34,677 nucleotides of DNA. Source: Chloroflexota bacterium. GTDB lineage: Bacteria > Chloroflexota > Anaerolineae > UBA4142. Made by a program: the position numbers and the translations under genes. The notes beneath the pieces are model-generated. The model did not search any database. It saw only the letters and a list, made by a program, of their open reading frames with translations, and was not told the DNA's origin. Of the stretch, positions 15,724-23,737 are shown in pieces. The stretch is from contig JAMCQI010000067.1 in assembly GCA_023381515.1 (NCBI GenBank), positions 1 through 34,677 on the forward strand, in the 5' to 3' direction. Within the stretch, counting starts at the first letter, position 1, and each line of letters starts with the position of its first letter.

Positions 15724-16947
15724 ATGACACTTGGAATGATGGCGTCCGACGTTGAACAGCGCGTCGACTTTGAGACGATGAGAAAGTATCGTCTCGCACG
15801 CGCGCGCGAGCAAATGGAAAAGTACGACTTGGGCGCGCTCTTGTGTTTTGACCTGGACAACATCCGCTACATCACGAGCACTCACCTGGCGGAATGGGCC
15901 CGCGGCAAGTATTGGCGCTGGTGCTTGCTTCCGCGAGGCGGCGAGCCGATCCTTTACGAGGTCGGCACGGCAGCGGTCGTGAAACGCGAACTGTGCCCAT
16001 GGCTCAAACCAGAAAATATCCGGCCGGCTGTGACGTGGAATCGCGGCACGAACGTGCGGGAGGTCAACCTGGCGCTCTCTCGCAGCGCGATCGCCGAAAT
16101 CAAGAACGAGTTGGTCAAGTGCGGGGCGGCGGGCCTGCCGGTTGGTGTCGACGAAGTCGAGATGTATACCCTACAAGCGCTCCAAGAAGCCGGCCTGCGC
16201 GTCGCCAACGGGTACGACGCCATGTTTGATGCGCGAATTGTAAAGTCGCCCGAGGAGCTCAAGCTTATCGAGATGTCGGCCTCGCTCGTGGACGGCGTCT
16301 ACGCCCAGGTCGTTGATTTCGTCAAGCCCGGCGTCAGGGAAGACGAAGTGGTCGGCATGATCTACGGCTGGCTGATCTCGCACGGGGTGGATCGAATCAG
16401 CGGAGTCAACTGCGTCTCCGGTCCGCGGAGCAATCCGCATCCGCACGACTATTCAGACCGCATGATCCGACCCGGTGAACTGGTCTTTATCGACATCATG
16501 AGCCACTACCTCGGCTACGCCACGTGCTACTATCGGACTTTCGCGGTCACGCGCTCGACTCAGCGGCAGAGGGACGTGTACAAGCGTGCCATGGACTGGC
16601 TGCAAGCATCCATCGACGTGGTCAAACCGGGCATTACGACGGCGGATATCGCGGCCCAGTGGCCATCGGCCAAGGAATTAGGCTACGCGAGCGAAGAGGA
16701 AGCATTTGCGCTGGCTCTGGGTCACGGGATCGGACTGAGTCACCACGAAAAACCGTGGATCTCGCGTGCCTATTCGCTCGACCATCCCGTACCCATCGAA
16801 GCGAATATGCACTTTGCGCTGGAGACCTTCTACGGCGAGGGAGACGACGGCGCTCGGATCGAGTCCCAGGTCATCGTCACCAAGGACGGACACCGCGTGA
16901 TCACAAAGTGGCCGTGCGAGGAGTTGATGGTCTGCAATCCCAAGTGA
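15724..16947 (+). CDS. M24 metallopeptidase-like protein (Xaa-Pro peptidase/creatinase fold)
   Basis: A 407-aa protein. Residues about 20-165 form a creatinase-type N-terminal domain and about 180-400 the pita-bread catalytic domain. Four of the five M24 metal ligands are visible: Asp257 in VFIDIMS, His334 in GHGIG, Glu367 in ALETF and Glu380 in IESQV. The second Asp is replaced by Cys268 (GYATCYYRTF where GYxxDxTRT is usual). The protein may thus bind metal differently or, like creatinase and some non-peptidase relatives, do another hydrolysis or lyase reaction. ATG 15724 with GGAG 6 nt upstream; the open frame extends to 15199 but overlaps DoxX and lacks homologous content. A small-molecule amidase or lyase role in the surrounding pathway is possible. 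Confidence 0.88.
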   Translation: MTLGMMASDVEQRVDFETMRKYRLARAREQMEKYDLGALLCFDLDNIRYITSTHLAEWARGKYWRWCLLPRGGEPILYEVGTAAVVKRELCPWLKPENIRPAVTWNRGTNVREVNLALSRSAIAEIKNELVKCGAAGLPVGVDEVEMYTLQALQEAGLRVANGYDAMFDARIVKSPEELKLIEMSASLVDGVYAQVVDFVKPGVREDEVVGMIYGWLISHGVDRISGVNCVSGPRSNPHPHDYSDRMIRPGELVFIDIMSHYLGYATCYYRTFAVTRSTQRQRDVYKRAMDWLQASIDVVKPGITTADIAAQWPSAKELGYASEEEAFALALGHGIGLSHHEKPWISRAYSLDHPVPIEANMHFALETFYGEGDDGARIESQVIVTKDGHRVITKWPCEELMVCNPK

Positions 16948-16984
16948 TGGGTGAAAACGGACGATTGTTGAACCTGGGCGCGTC

Positions 16985-17003
16985 ACGCCTGAGGTTCAGG
17001 CGT
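16985..17003. other. Short perfect hairpin between M24 and acyl-CoA dehydrogenase genes
   Basis: ACGCCTGA (16985-16992) and TCAGGCGT (16996-17003) form an 8-bp perfect stem with a 3-nt loop, 37 bp after the M24 stop. No T tract follows, so terminator function is doubtful. Confidence 0.4.
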
Positions 17004-17043
17004 TCCCCAAGAATCACAGCTAAGGAGACCAGTAGGAACCCGC

Positions 17044-18270
17044 ATGGAAATGCGCATGGTGGGTCTTTCGGAAGAACAAAAACAGATCTGGCAAGTATGC
17101 CATGACTTTGTTGACGCGCAAGTCATCCCCTTCGTCCGGGCGAATCGCGAGCGGGAGTGGCGCGCTCCGCCTGAAGAGCGGCTTCCCATGGAACTCCTCC
17201 GCAGCGCTCACAAGATAGGACTGCGGACGCTGGGCGTGCCTGAAAAGTACGGCGGGAGCCGGTTCGAGGCCCCAGCCCAAACATTCGCCCTGATCGGCGA
17301 AGAGCTGGCTCGCGGGGACTCCGGTTTTGCGGATATGCTGTGCCAGACCTGGAAGGTGTCGGTCTTGCTGAGCGCTTGTGCTCCCCAATGCCTCCAGGAT
17401 GAGTGGTTCCCTCGCATCGCGGGTGATCCCGACTTGTTGTTAGCTCATGCCCTCACCGAGCCGCGCGGCGCATCGGACCGATGGCTGCCCTACAATGTTC
17501 CGGAAGCCAACATGCAGACCAAAGCCGTCCACCATGATGGTGGTTGGGTGCTGAACGGACGCAAACAATTCATCACCAACGGCTATGACGCCAAACTCTA
17601 TGTGGTCTATGCCGACACGAACCCAAATGTCGGCATTCTGGACGGGACAAGCAGTTTTCTCGTGCCCCGCGGTACACCCGGCTTTACTCCGACACGAGTC
17701 AACGAGAAGATCGGTTCGCGCTTTATGAACAACGGCGAAATGGTCTTTGACGACTGCTGGATTCCAGAGGATCATCTGCTCGTCAAAGATGTCGCTCTCA
17801 GAAAGGCGGGAGTCTACTTCCGTCCGGGTAAGATTCTTCAGGCGGCGAAAGCGCTGGGGGTAGCCGCGGCGGCTTTCGACGACGCGGTGGCCTTTGTCCA
17901 TCAACAAGTGCAGGGCGGCCGCCCGCTCATCCAGCATCAGATTGTTGCAGCGACTGTGGCCGATATGGCGATCAAGCTGCACACCGTCCGCGCTTTCATC
18001 CGCTATGCCGCTCGCGCGCTAGACGAGGGCGCGTCGGATGCCGACCAGCTCTGTCTGATGGCGAAGGTCTATTCCGCAGACGCGGCCTTCGAGGTTTGCA
18101 AGCAAGCGATGGAACTACACGGCGGGAGTGGGGTCATGCTGGAAGTGGGGGTCGAAAAGCATTTGCGCGACGCCGCCGTCTTTCTCCACATGGACGGCAC
18201 CCAAGACATTCATCGCTTCAAGATTGTGAAATCCATGTTTCCAGATACAGCCGGCACGTACGCTGGCTAA
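17044..18270 (+). CDS. Acyl-CoA dehydrogenase family flavoprotein
   Basis: A 408-aa acyl-CoA dehydrogenase fold: N-terminal helical domain (MVGLSEEQKQIWQVCHDFV), mid beta domain (LAHALTEPRGASD, VLNGRKQFITNGYDAKLYVV, RVNEKIGSRFMNNGEMVFDDCWIPEDHLL), and C-terminal helical FAD domain with ELHGGSGVMLEVGVEKHLRDA. It would oxidise an acyl-CoA to the 2,3-enoyl-CoA, passing electrons to ETF. At the common catalytic-base position (YEGT in medium-chain enzymes) it has MDGT, Asp384, so rate or substrate may differ. The start at ATG 17044 has AGGA 7 nt upstream; ATGs at 17050 and 17056 are alternatives. In the pathway context it is not needed for phloroglucinol itself and may serve a related acid. Confidence 0.92.
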   Translation: MEMRMVGLSEEQKQIWQVCHDFVDAQVIPFVRANREREWRAPPEERLPMELLRSAHKIGLRTLGVPEKYGGSRFEAPAQTFALIGEELARGDSGFADMLCQTWKVSVLLSACAPQCLQDEWFPRIAGDPDLLLAHALTEPRGASDRWLPYNVPEANMQTKAVHHDGGWVLNGRKQFITNGYDAKLYVVYADTNPNVGILDGTSSFLVPRGTPGFTPTRVNEKIGSRFMNNGEMVFDDCWIPEDHLLVKDVALRKAGVYFRPGKILQAAKALGVAAAAFDDAVAFVHQQVQGGRPLIQHQIVAATVADMAIKLHTVRAFIRYAARALDEGASDADQLCLMAKVYSADAAFEVCKQAMELHGGSGVMLEVGVEKHLRDAAVFLHMDGTQDIHRFKIVKSMFPDTAGTYAG

Positions 18271-18325
18271 AAGACGAGGACGGGCGCCATAGAGTGGAGT
18301 GGCGCAGACAGGACCTGGAGTGTCG

Positions 18326-18658
18326 ATGCCAACTCTGTTCAATCCGCCCGAACTGGCCACGACCGGCCTGAACGGCGTGGCCCACACGCTGCTTGCGAAC
18401 CCGCCAATGGTAGGCGCGGGATCGCTGCAGGTTGACCGACTCAAGCTGAATCCCGGCACGCGGACCTCAGTAGCCGCCGCACCCAATTCCGAGTGCTTTC
18501 TCTACGTGATCCGAGGTTCAGGGTTCGCGCGAAGTGCCTCCGAGGCACTCCAGCTCGAGCCCGAATCAGCACTCTGGTTTGAGCCGGGTGACGACTACTT
18601 GCTCGAGGCAGGAGGCGACTCACTTGAAGCCCTGATCTGTCACGCCTCCTCGCCGTGA
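18326..18658 (+). CDS. Small cupin-like protein
   Basis: A 110-aa protein predicted to adopt a cupin barrel: VDRLKLNPGTRTSVAAAPNSECFLYVIRGSGFAR resembles the first cupin motif and LEPESALWFEPGDDYLLEAGGDSLEALICHASS the second. Metal-binding histidines are missing. ATG 18326 has GGAG 5 nt upstream; a GTG at 18299 would extend it by nine residues. It sits between the acyl-CoA dehydrogenase and the hydroxyacyl-CoA dehydrogenase-like gene. It may bind or sense a pathway intermediate; function unknown. Confidence 0.75.
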   Translation: MPTLFNPPELATTGLNGVAHTLLANPPMVGAGSLQVDRLKLNPGTRTSVAAAPNSECFLYVIRGSGFARSASEALQLEPESALWFEPGDDYLLEAGGDSLEALICHASSP

Positions 18659-18786
18659 ATGCCAATCTCCGATGCGAGTCCGCATCCGGGATATTTTCCG
18701 GAGCGATTGGTACACCCAGGACGATCACCAGGGGTACATAAGGCACTTTTAGGTCATGAAAAGGCTTAGGAAATCGAGGTTGCCTC

Positions 18787-19716
18787 ATGGAAACCATTGC
18801 AGTCGTCGGAGCGGGCATGATGGGGCCCGGCATTGCCCAGGTCTTTGCAAGCCGCGGACATCCGATCTGGGTACAGGACATTGCAGTCGAGATGCTCGCT
18901 TCGGTCAAGGAGCGCATTCAGGCCAATCTGACCCAGATGGCGGAATACAACTTAGTTTCGGAGGAGGAGATTCCGTCCATCCTCGAACGCATCCAGACGA
19001 CCTCAGACCTTGGTTCTGCCTGCGCCCGCGCAGATATTGTCATCGAGGCGGTCAGCGAAAACCTATCCTTAAAGCAGCGGCTGTTTGCCGAGCTGGACCG
19101 GCGGTGTCCCGCACACGTCATCCTGTGCAGTAACACTTCTGTCATCAGCATCACCCAGATCGCCGAACAAGCGTCGCGGCGCGAGCGTATCCTTGGCACG
19201 CACTTTTGGAATCCCCCTTATCTCGTTCCTCTCGTCGAAGTTGTGCAGACCGAATACACTGCGCCGGCATGCATGGACGCCATGTTCGACCTTTTGCTAA
19301 AGTCGGGCAAAGTCCCGGTACGCGTCAAGAAGGATGTTCCAGGATTCATCGGCAATCGGATGCAGCACGCGCTCTGGCGCGAGGCCTTTGCGATCATCGA
19401 CGAGGGCATCTGTGATGCGGCGACGGTTGACATCGCCGTTCGCAACAGCTTTGGGTTTCGTCTTCCCGTTCTCGGACCGGTCGCCAATGCTGACCTCGTC
19501 GGGCTTGACCTCACCCTGGCGATCCATGACTATATTCTTCCGCACCTCAACGCGTCTCCAACACCCTCCACCACGCTGCGTGCCAAGGTGAAGCAAAGCC
19601 AACTGGGCTTTAAAACGGGCAGTGGATTTCTCTCCTGGACGCAAGAGTCGATGGCGGCTGTTCGCAATCAACTAACAACCTATTTGCTTGAAGCGCTTTC
19701 GCGGCGTAAGAGCTAG
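18787..19716 (+). CDS. 3-hydroxyacyl-CoA dehydrogenase-like NAD-dependent dehydrogenase
   Basis: A 309-aa protein of the 3-hydroxybutyryl-CoA dehydrogenase family. The NAD motif GAGMMG is at 8-13, SNTS at 115-118, and the catalytic pair His139 (GTHFWNPP) and Glu151 (LVEVV) keep the 12-residue spacing of the family. The C-terminal helical domain (KDVPGFIGNRMQHALWREAFAI onward) is complete. It would oxidise a 3-hydroxy group to a 3-oxo group. Family members also act on free hydroxy acids, so oxidation of 3-hydroxy-5-oxohexanoate to triacetate is a reasonable context-based guess. ATG 18787 with GAGG upstream. The 128-bp gap before it holds only a weak hairpin. Confidence 0.92.
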   Translation: METIAVVGAGMMGPGIAQVFASRGHPIWVQDIAVEMLASVKERIQANLTQMAEYNLVSEEEIPSILERIQTTSDLGSACARADIVIEAVSENLSLKQRLFAELDRRCPAHVILCSNTSVISITQIAEQASRRERILGTHFWNPPYLVPLVEVVQTEYTAPACMDAMFDLLLKSGKVPVRVKKDVPGFIGNRMQHALWREAFAIIDEGICDAATVDIAVRNSFGFRLPVLGPVANADLVGLDLTLAIHDYILPHLNASPTPSTTLRAKVKQSQLGFKTGSGFLSWTQESMAAVRNQLTTYLLEALSRRKS

Positions 19717-19767
19717 CTCTGCGCGTTTGATCGACGTTCGTGGTCATAGAAGGAGACTACCATTCAC

Positions 19768-22758
19768 ATGAAATCGATTGTGAGCATGATTGCAAAGTCA
19801 GAGACACTCGCGAATATGGTCTTCTCTATGCTCCTCCTTGGCTTGAAGTTGATGCTCGGGCTGACAGCGGCGCGATATCCATTCTTCAAGAATCGTCTCA
19901 AGGAAAAGAACCTCACAGCCCAAATCAAGCTCAAGGACAATTCGCGCGGCCGGTATTTCACGCTCAAGGACGGAAGGATCACTTCCAGAGGCGGTATTCA
20001 TGTCGCCCCGGACGTGACGATCAACTTCGGCAACGTCCACGTGGCGCTGGATGTGCTTGTGCCTCCTCGGGATCAATTGGCGACTATCAATGCCATGAAG
20101 AGTTTCCAGTTGGGGCTGGAAGGCCCCGACGAGTTGAGTTCCTGGTGGATGGAGACTTTGAGTATCATGCTCAACGCCGGCACCCGGTTCGGAACCGATG
20201 TGGGCAAGGGAGTCATGCGCTATACCAGTAATACGAATGGGGGGCCCGTCTTTGTCTATGTCAAAGACGGCAAGATCGTTCGGATCACTCCGATCGAGTT
20301 TGATGATCGGGACGCCAAGCCGTGGACGATTCGCGCCAGAGGAAGGGCGTTCACACCGCCGCGCAAGGCGACTGTCTCCCCCCACACCCAGGTATTAAAA
20401 TCGATGGTTTATTCGCCCGACCGGATCCTCTATCCAATGAAACGCGTCGATTTCGACCCCAACGGCGAAAGGAACTGTCAAAATCGAGGCGTCTCGGGCT
20501 ACGTCCGTATTACCTGGGACGAGGCGCTAGATGTTGTGGCGAACGAGATAAGGCGAGTGAAAAGAGAGCATGGTCCGGGAGCCATCATGAACGGAAGCGG
20601 CTCCCACCACCTCTGGGGAGTCTTGGGCTACTGGCTCGGCGTTCGACTCCGATTTTTCAACAGCATTGGCTGGACACCGGTCGTGCACAACCCCGACAGC
20701 TGGGAAGGCTGGTACTGGGGAGCGATGCATCACTGGGGACAGAGCATGCACCTCGGCGCACCAGAAAGCTATGGAACCGTAGAAGACTGCCTCAAGGAAT
20801 GCGAGATGGTTGTCTTCTGGTCGAGCGATCCAGAGGCAACCAGCGGCGTCTACGGCGCGTTTGAAGGCACCGTCCGGCGCCAGTGGCTAAAAGAGCTGGG
20901 AATCCAGATGGTACACATCGATCCTTACTACAACCATACAGCTGCCTTCTTGGGCGGCAAGTGGTTCGCCCCCAAGCCGGCGACGGACAATGCGATGGCG
21001 CTGGCGATTGCCTACGTCTGGATTAAGGAAGGGTTGTACGACAAGGACTATGTTGCCAAACGCACCGTCGGCTTCGACGAATGGAAGGCCTACATCGTGG
21101 GCGACGAAGACGGAATTCCCAAGACGCCAGAATGGCAGCAAGAGGAGACCGGCATTGCGGCCAAGGATGTGACGGCTTTGGCAAGGCAATGGGGAAGCAA
21201 GAAAACGTATCTCGCCGCCGGCGGACTGTCCGGCTTTGGAGGCGCGTGCCGGAGCGCGACTGGGAATGAATGGGCGCGTTCCATGGTCTGCCTCATGGCG
21301 ATGCAGGGTCTAGGCAAGCCGGGAGTCAATCTCGGAGGAATGCAGCAGGGAACGCCTGTGGATATGGGCTTTTATTTCCCTGGCTATTCGGAAGGCAGTC
21401 TTTCCGGAGATCTGGCCGGGACGGCCTTGGGTGTGGCACTGTTTTCGCGATTTCCCCAGCTCCCCACGGTGAACACCGTCTATCAACAGGTGCCTCGACT
21501 GAACATCCCCGAAGCCATCCTGGACGGGCACACCCACGGTTATGCCACGGATTCGAAGACGATCGAAGGTCAGTTCCGTCGATTCGAGTATCCGGCGCCG
21601 GGATATTCACCCGTCAAGATGTACTATAAATATGGGGGTTCTCACATCGGCACGATGGTTGAGACGAACCGCTACGTCAAGGCCTACCGCTCGGAAAATC
21701 TCGAATTCGTCGTCAACCAGTCGATTTGGTTTGAAGGTGAGGCCAAGTTCGCCGATGTCCTGTTGCCTGCCTGCACGAGTTTTGAGAGGTGGGATATCAG
21801 CGAGTTTGGAAATTGCGGTGGGTACATACAGCACAGCTTCAACCAGTGCAATCACCGTGTGCTCGTCATGCAGCACAAGTGCATCGAACCGCTGGGCGAG
21901 TCGAAATCGGACTATCAGATCTTTTTAGAGCTTGCCAAGCGGCTTGGATTTTCCGCAATGTTTTCCGAGGGTGCCACAGAACTCGATTGGTGCAAACGGC
22001 TGTTTGATGCCACGGACTTGGCCAAAGTGACTTCGTGGGAAGATTTCCTCACCAAGGGCTACTATGTGCTTCCCGCGCCGAAAGAGGAGATGCGAGCCCC
22101 CGTTTCCTTCAGGTCCTTTGCGGAGGACCGGCTGAAAGATACGCCGGAGATTTCGCCACTGCCGGCGGACTATGCCGAAAAAGTGTTCAAAGGGCTGCAG
22201 ACCCAATCGGGCAAACTGGAGTTTGTGTGTTCCAGCTTGAAACGGTTCGATCCCGACGACCCAGAGCGGCCGGTGATGACGAAATACATTCCCTCCTGGG
22301 AGGGTCCTCACACGACTGAGCTGTTTGACAAGTTTCCACTGCAGTTGATAACTCCGCATCCACGGTACAGCTTTCATACGATGGGAGACGGCAAGCACAG
22401 TTGGGTCAACGATCTGCCCGAACACCGGGTAAGGGTCGGCGGACACTATTACTGGGTGCTGCGGGTCAATCCTAGAGACGCTCGTGCCTACGGGGTTGAA
22501 GAGAACGATCTGGTGCAAGTGTTCAACGACCGAGGCGCCGTGATCTGCGCGGTTCGGGTGACGGAAAGAATCCGTCCCGGAACGGTGCACTCGTATGAAT
22601 CATCGGCAGTTTACGATCCCGTCGGCGAGCCGGGTTCCTCGCCGGATCGCGGCGGCTGTATGAATATTCTGACCCCCAGCCGGCCCATCATTGCCAAATC
22701 ACACAGTATCGCTGCAAATTCATGTCTCGTGCAAATCGAGAAATGGACGGAAAAATGA
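19768..22758 (+). CDS. Pyrogallol-phloroglucinol transhydroxylase-type molybdopterin enzyme, large subunit, with N-terminal SCP2-like domain
   Basis: A 996-aa member of the DMSO reductase family. From about residue 155 it follows the large subunit of pyrogallol hydroxytransferase, which moves a hydroxyl group between phenols and has no N-terminal Fe-S cluster. Residues I recall as active-site in the Pelobacter enzyme (His144, Tyr152, Asp174, Mo ligand Ser175, Trp176, Tyr404) all have counterparts here offset by exactly 136: His280, Tyr288, Asp310, Ser311, Trp312, Tyr540. The C-terminus NSCLVQIEKW is also typical. The extra first ~136 residues hold a hydrophobic stretch (17-34) and a segment resembling an SCP2 sterol-carrier fold (FTLKDGRITSRGG...PDVTINF...FQLGLEGPDEL). 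No Tat signal is seen, so it is probably cytoplasmic. The gene overlaps the small-subunit start (ATGA). Related resorcinol hydroxylases are the main alternative. Confidence 0.88.
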   Translation: MKSIVSMIAKSETLANMVFSMLLLGLKLMLGLTAARYPFFKNRLKEKNLTAQIKLKDNSRGRYFTLKDGRITSRGGIHVAPDVTINFGNVHVALDVLVPPRDQLATINAMKSFQLGLEGPDELSSWWMETLSIMLNAGTRFGTDVGKGVMRYTSNTNGGPVFVYVKDGKIVRITPIEFDDRDAKPWTIRARGRAFTPPRKATVSPHTQVLKSMVYSPDRILYPMKRVDFDPNGERNCQNRGVSGYVRITWDEALDVVANEIRRVKREHGPGAIMNGSGSHHLWGVLGYWLGVRLRFFNSIGWTPVVHNPDSWEGWYWGAMHHWGQSMHLGAPESYGTVEDCLKECEMVVFWSSDPEATSGVYGAFEGTVRRQWLKELGIQMVHIDPYYNHTAAFLGGKWFAPKPATDNAMALAIAYVWIKEGLYDKDYVAKRTVGFDEWKAYIVGDEDGIPKTPEWQQEETGIAAKDVTALARQWGSKKTYLAAGGLSGFGGACRSATGNEWARSMVCLMAMQGLGKPGVNLGGMQQGTPVDMGFYFPGYSEGSLSGDLAGTALGVALFSRFPQLPTVNTVYQQVPRLNIPEAILDGHTHGYATDSKTIEGQFRRFEYPAPGYSPVKMYYKYGGSHIGTMVETNRYVKAYRSENLEFVVNQSIWFEGEAKFADVLLPACTSFERWDISEFGNCGGYIQHSFNQCNHRVLVMQHKCIEPLGESKSDYQIFLELAKRLGFSAMFSEGATELDWCKRLFDATDLAKVTSWEDFLTKGYYVLPAPKEEMRAPVSFRSFAEDRLKDTPEISPLPADYAEKVFKGLQTQSGKLEFVCSSLKRFDPDDPERPVMTKYIPSWEGPHTTELFDKFPLQLITPHPRYSFHTMGDGKHSWVNDLPEHRVRVGGHYYWVLRVNPRDARAYGVEENDLVQVFNDRGAVICAVRVTERIRPGTVHSYESSAVYDPVGEPGSSPDRGGCMNILTPSRPIIAKSHSIAANSCLVQIEKWTEK

Positions 22759-23594
22759 GAAAATGGCACCTCGTCATCGACGTGGCCTTGTGCGAAAACT
22801 GCAACAACTGCTACTTAGCCTGCAAAGACGAGCATGTGGATAACGACTGGCCCGGGTACGCCGCGCCCCAACCGGGTCAGGGACAAGGCTGGATACGAAT
22901 CCAGGCCACAGAACGTGGGCAGTACCCCCTGATTGACGTCGCCTACCGGCCGATCCTGTGCATGCAGTGTGATGATGCGCCTTGTGTCAAAGCGGGCAAC
23001 GGAGCGGTCTACAAGAGACCCGATGGCATCGTGATCATCGACCCGGTCAAGGCAAAAGGCATGAAGAACCTTGTCAACGCCTGCCCGTATGGCGCGATTC
23101 AGTGGAACGAAGGACTGGAGCTACCGCAAAAGTGCACCCTTTGCGCCCATTTGCTCGACGATGGCTGGGGCAAAACCCGTTGCGTCCAATCCTGTCCGAC
23201 CGGCGCGCAAAGTCTGCTCTACATCGAGGATGACGAGATGCGCCAAGTCGCGGAAAAGGAGCATCTCGAGGTCTACCAGCCTGAACGCAGGACGAGCCCC
23301 CTTCTCTACTACAAAAACCTGCACCGAGTTACCCGCTGTTTCGTTGGCGGGAGCGTGGCGGTACGGGTCGACGGCAAAGAAGAGTGCGCCGAAGGCGCGC
23401 AAGTGACACTGCTAAATGCGTCCAAAACAAAGGTTGGCGAGCGCACAACTGACCCCTATGGTGATTTCAAGTTCGACGATCTAGTCGAGAATGGCGGGGC
23501 GTATTCTCTCCAACTCACATACCCGGGTCACGACGTGAAAACGATCGAGCTAGATCTAAAGGCTAGCCTCAACGTCGGCACGATCGTGCTATAA
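22755..23594 (+). CDS. Transhydroxylase-type small subunit, three [4Fe-4S] clusters plus C-terminal beta domain
   Basis: A 279-aa electron-transfer subunit. Twelve cysteines fall in ferredoxin-like groups at 13, 16, 19, 23, 69, 72, 77, 110, 127, 130, 143 and 147, enough for three [4Fe-4S] clusters. This is the number reported for the transhydroxylase small subunit; many DMSO-reductase-family beta subunits have four. The last ~80 residues (VGGSVAVRVDGKEECAEGAQVTLL onward) look like a carboxypeptidase-regulatory/Cna-B-type beta sandwich, again as in transhydroxylase. The preferred start is ATG 22755 overlapping the large-subunit stop; ATGs at 22722 and 22743 would add 11 or 4 residues. It must pair with the protein encoded at 19768. 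Confidence 0.9.
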   Translation: MRKWHLVIDVALCENCNNCYLACKDEHVDNDWPGYAAPQPGQGQGWIRIQATERGQYPLIDVAYRPILCMQCDDAPCVKAGNGAVYKRPDGIVIIDPVKAKGMKNLVNACPYGAIQWNEGLELPQKCTLCAHLLDDGWGKTRCVQSCPTGAQSLLYIEDDEMRQVAEKEHLEVYQPERRTSPLLYYKNLHRVTRCFVGGSVAVRVDGKEECAEGAQVTLLNASKTKVGERTTDPYGDFKFDDLVENGGAYSLQLTYPGHDVKTIELDLKASLNVGTIVL

Positions 23595-23600
23595 GGGAGA

Positions 23601-23649
23601 CGCGGGATCGACTTGATCGAGCTGCAATCTGCCCGCGGTATCCTTTTCT
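23601..23649 (+). terminator. Possible weak terminator after the transhydroxylase genes
   Basis: CGCGGG (23601-23606) can pair with CCCGCG (23632-23637), enclosing a 25-nt segment with a further GATC repeat, and TATCCTTTTC follows. The long loop makes this weak. It lies directly after the small-subunit stop, in the 143-bp gap before the next molybdopterin enzyme gene. Confidence 0.3.
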
Positions 23650-23737
23650 CATTGAAGGCGCGTTTGTTCGCGGGGAACCGTGCAAAAGGCGCCCCGTGTG
23701 GTCGCGTAAACGCGCAAGCGGCATTAGAGGCTGTTAT

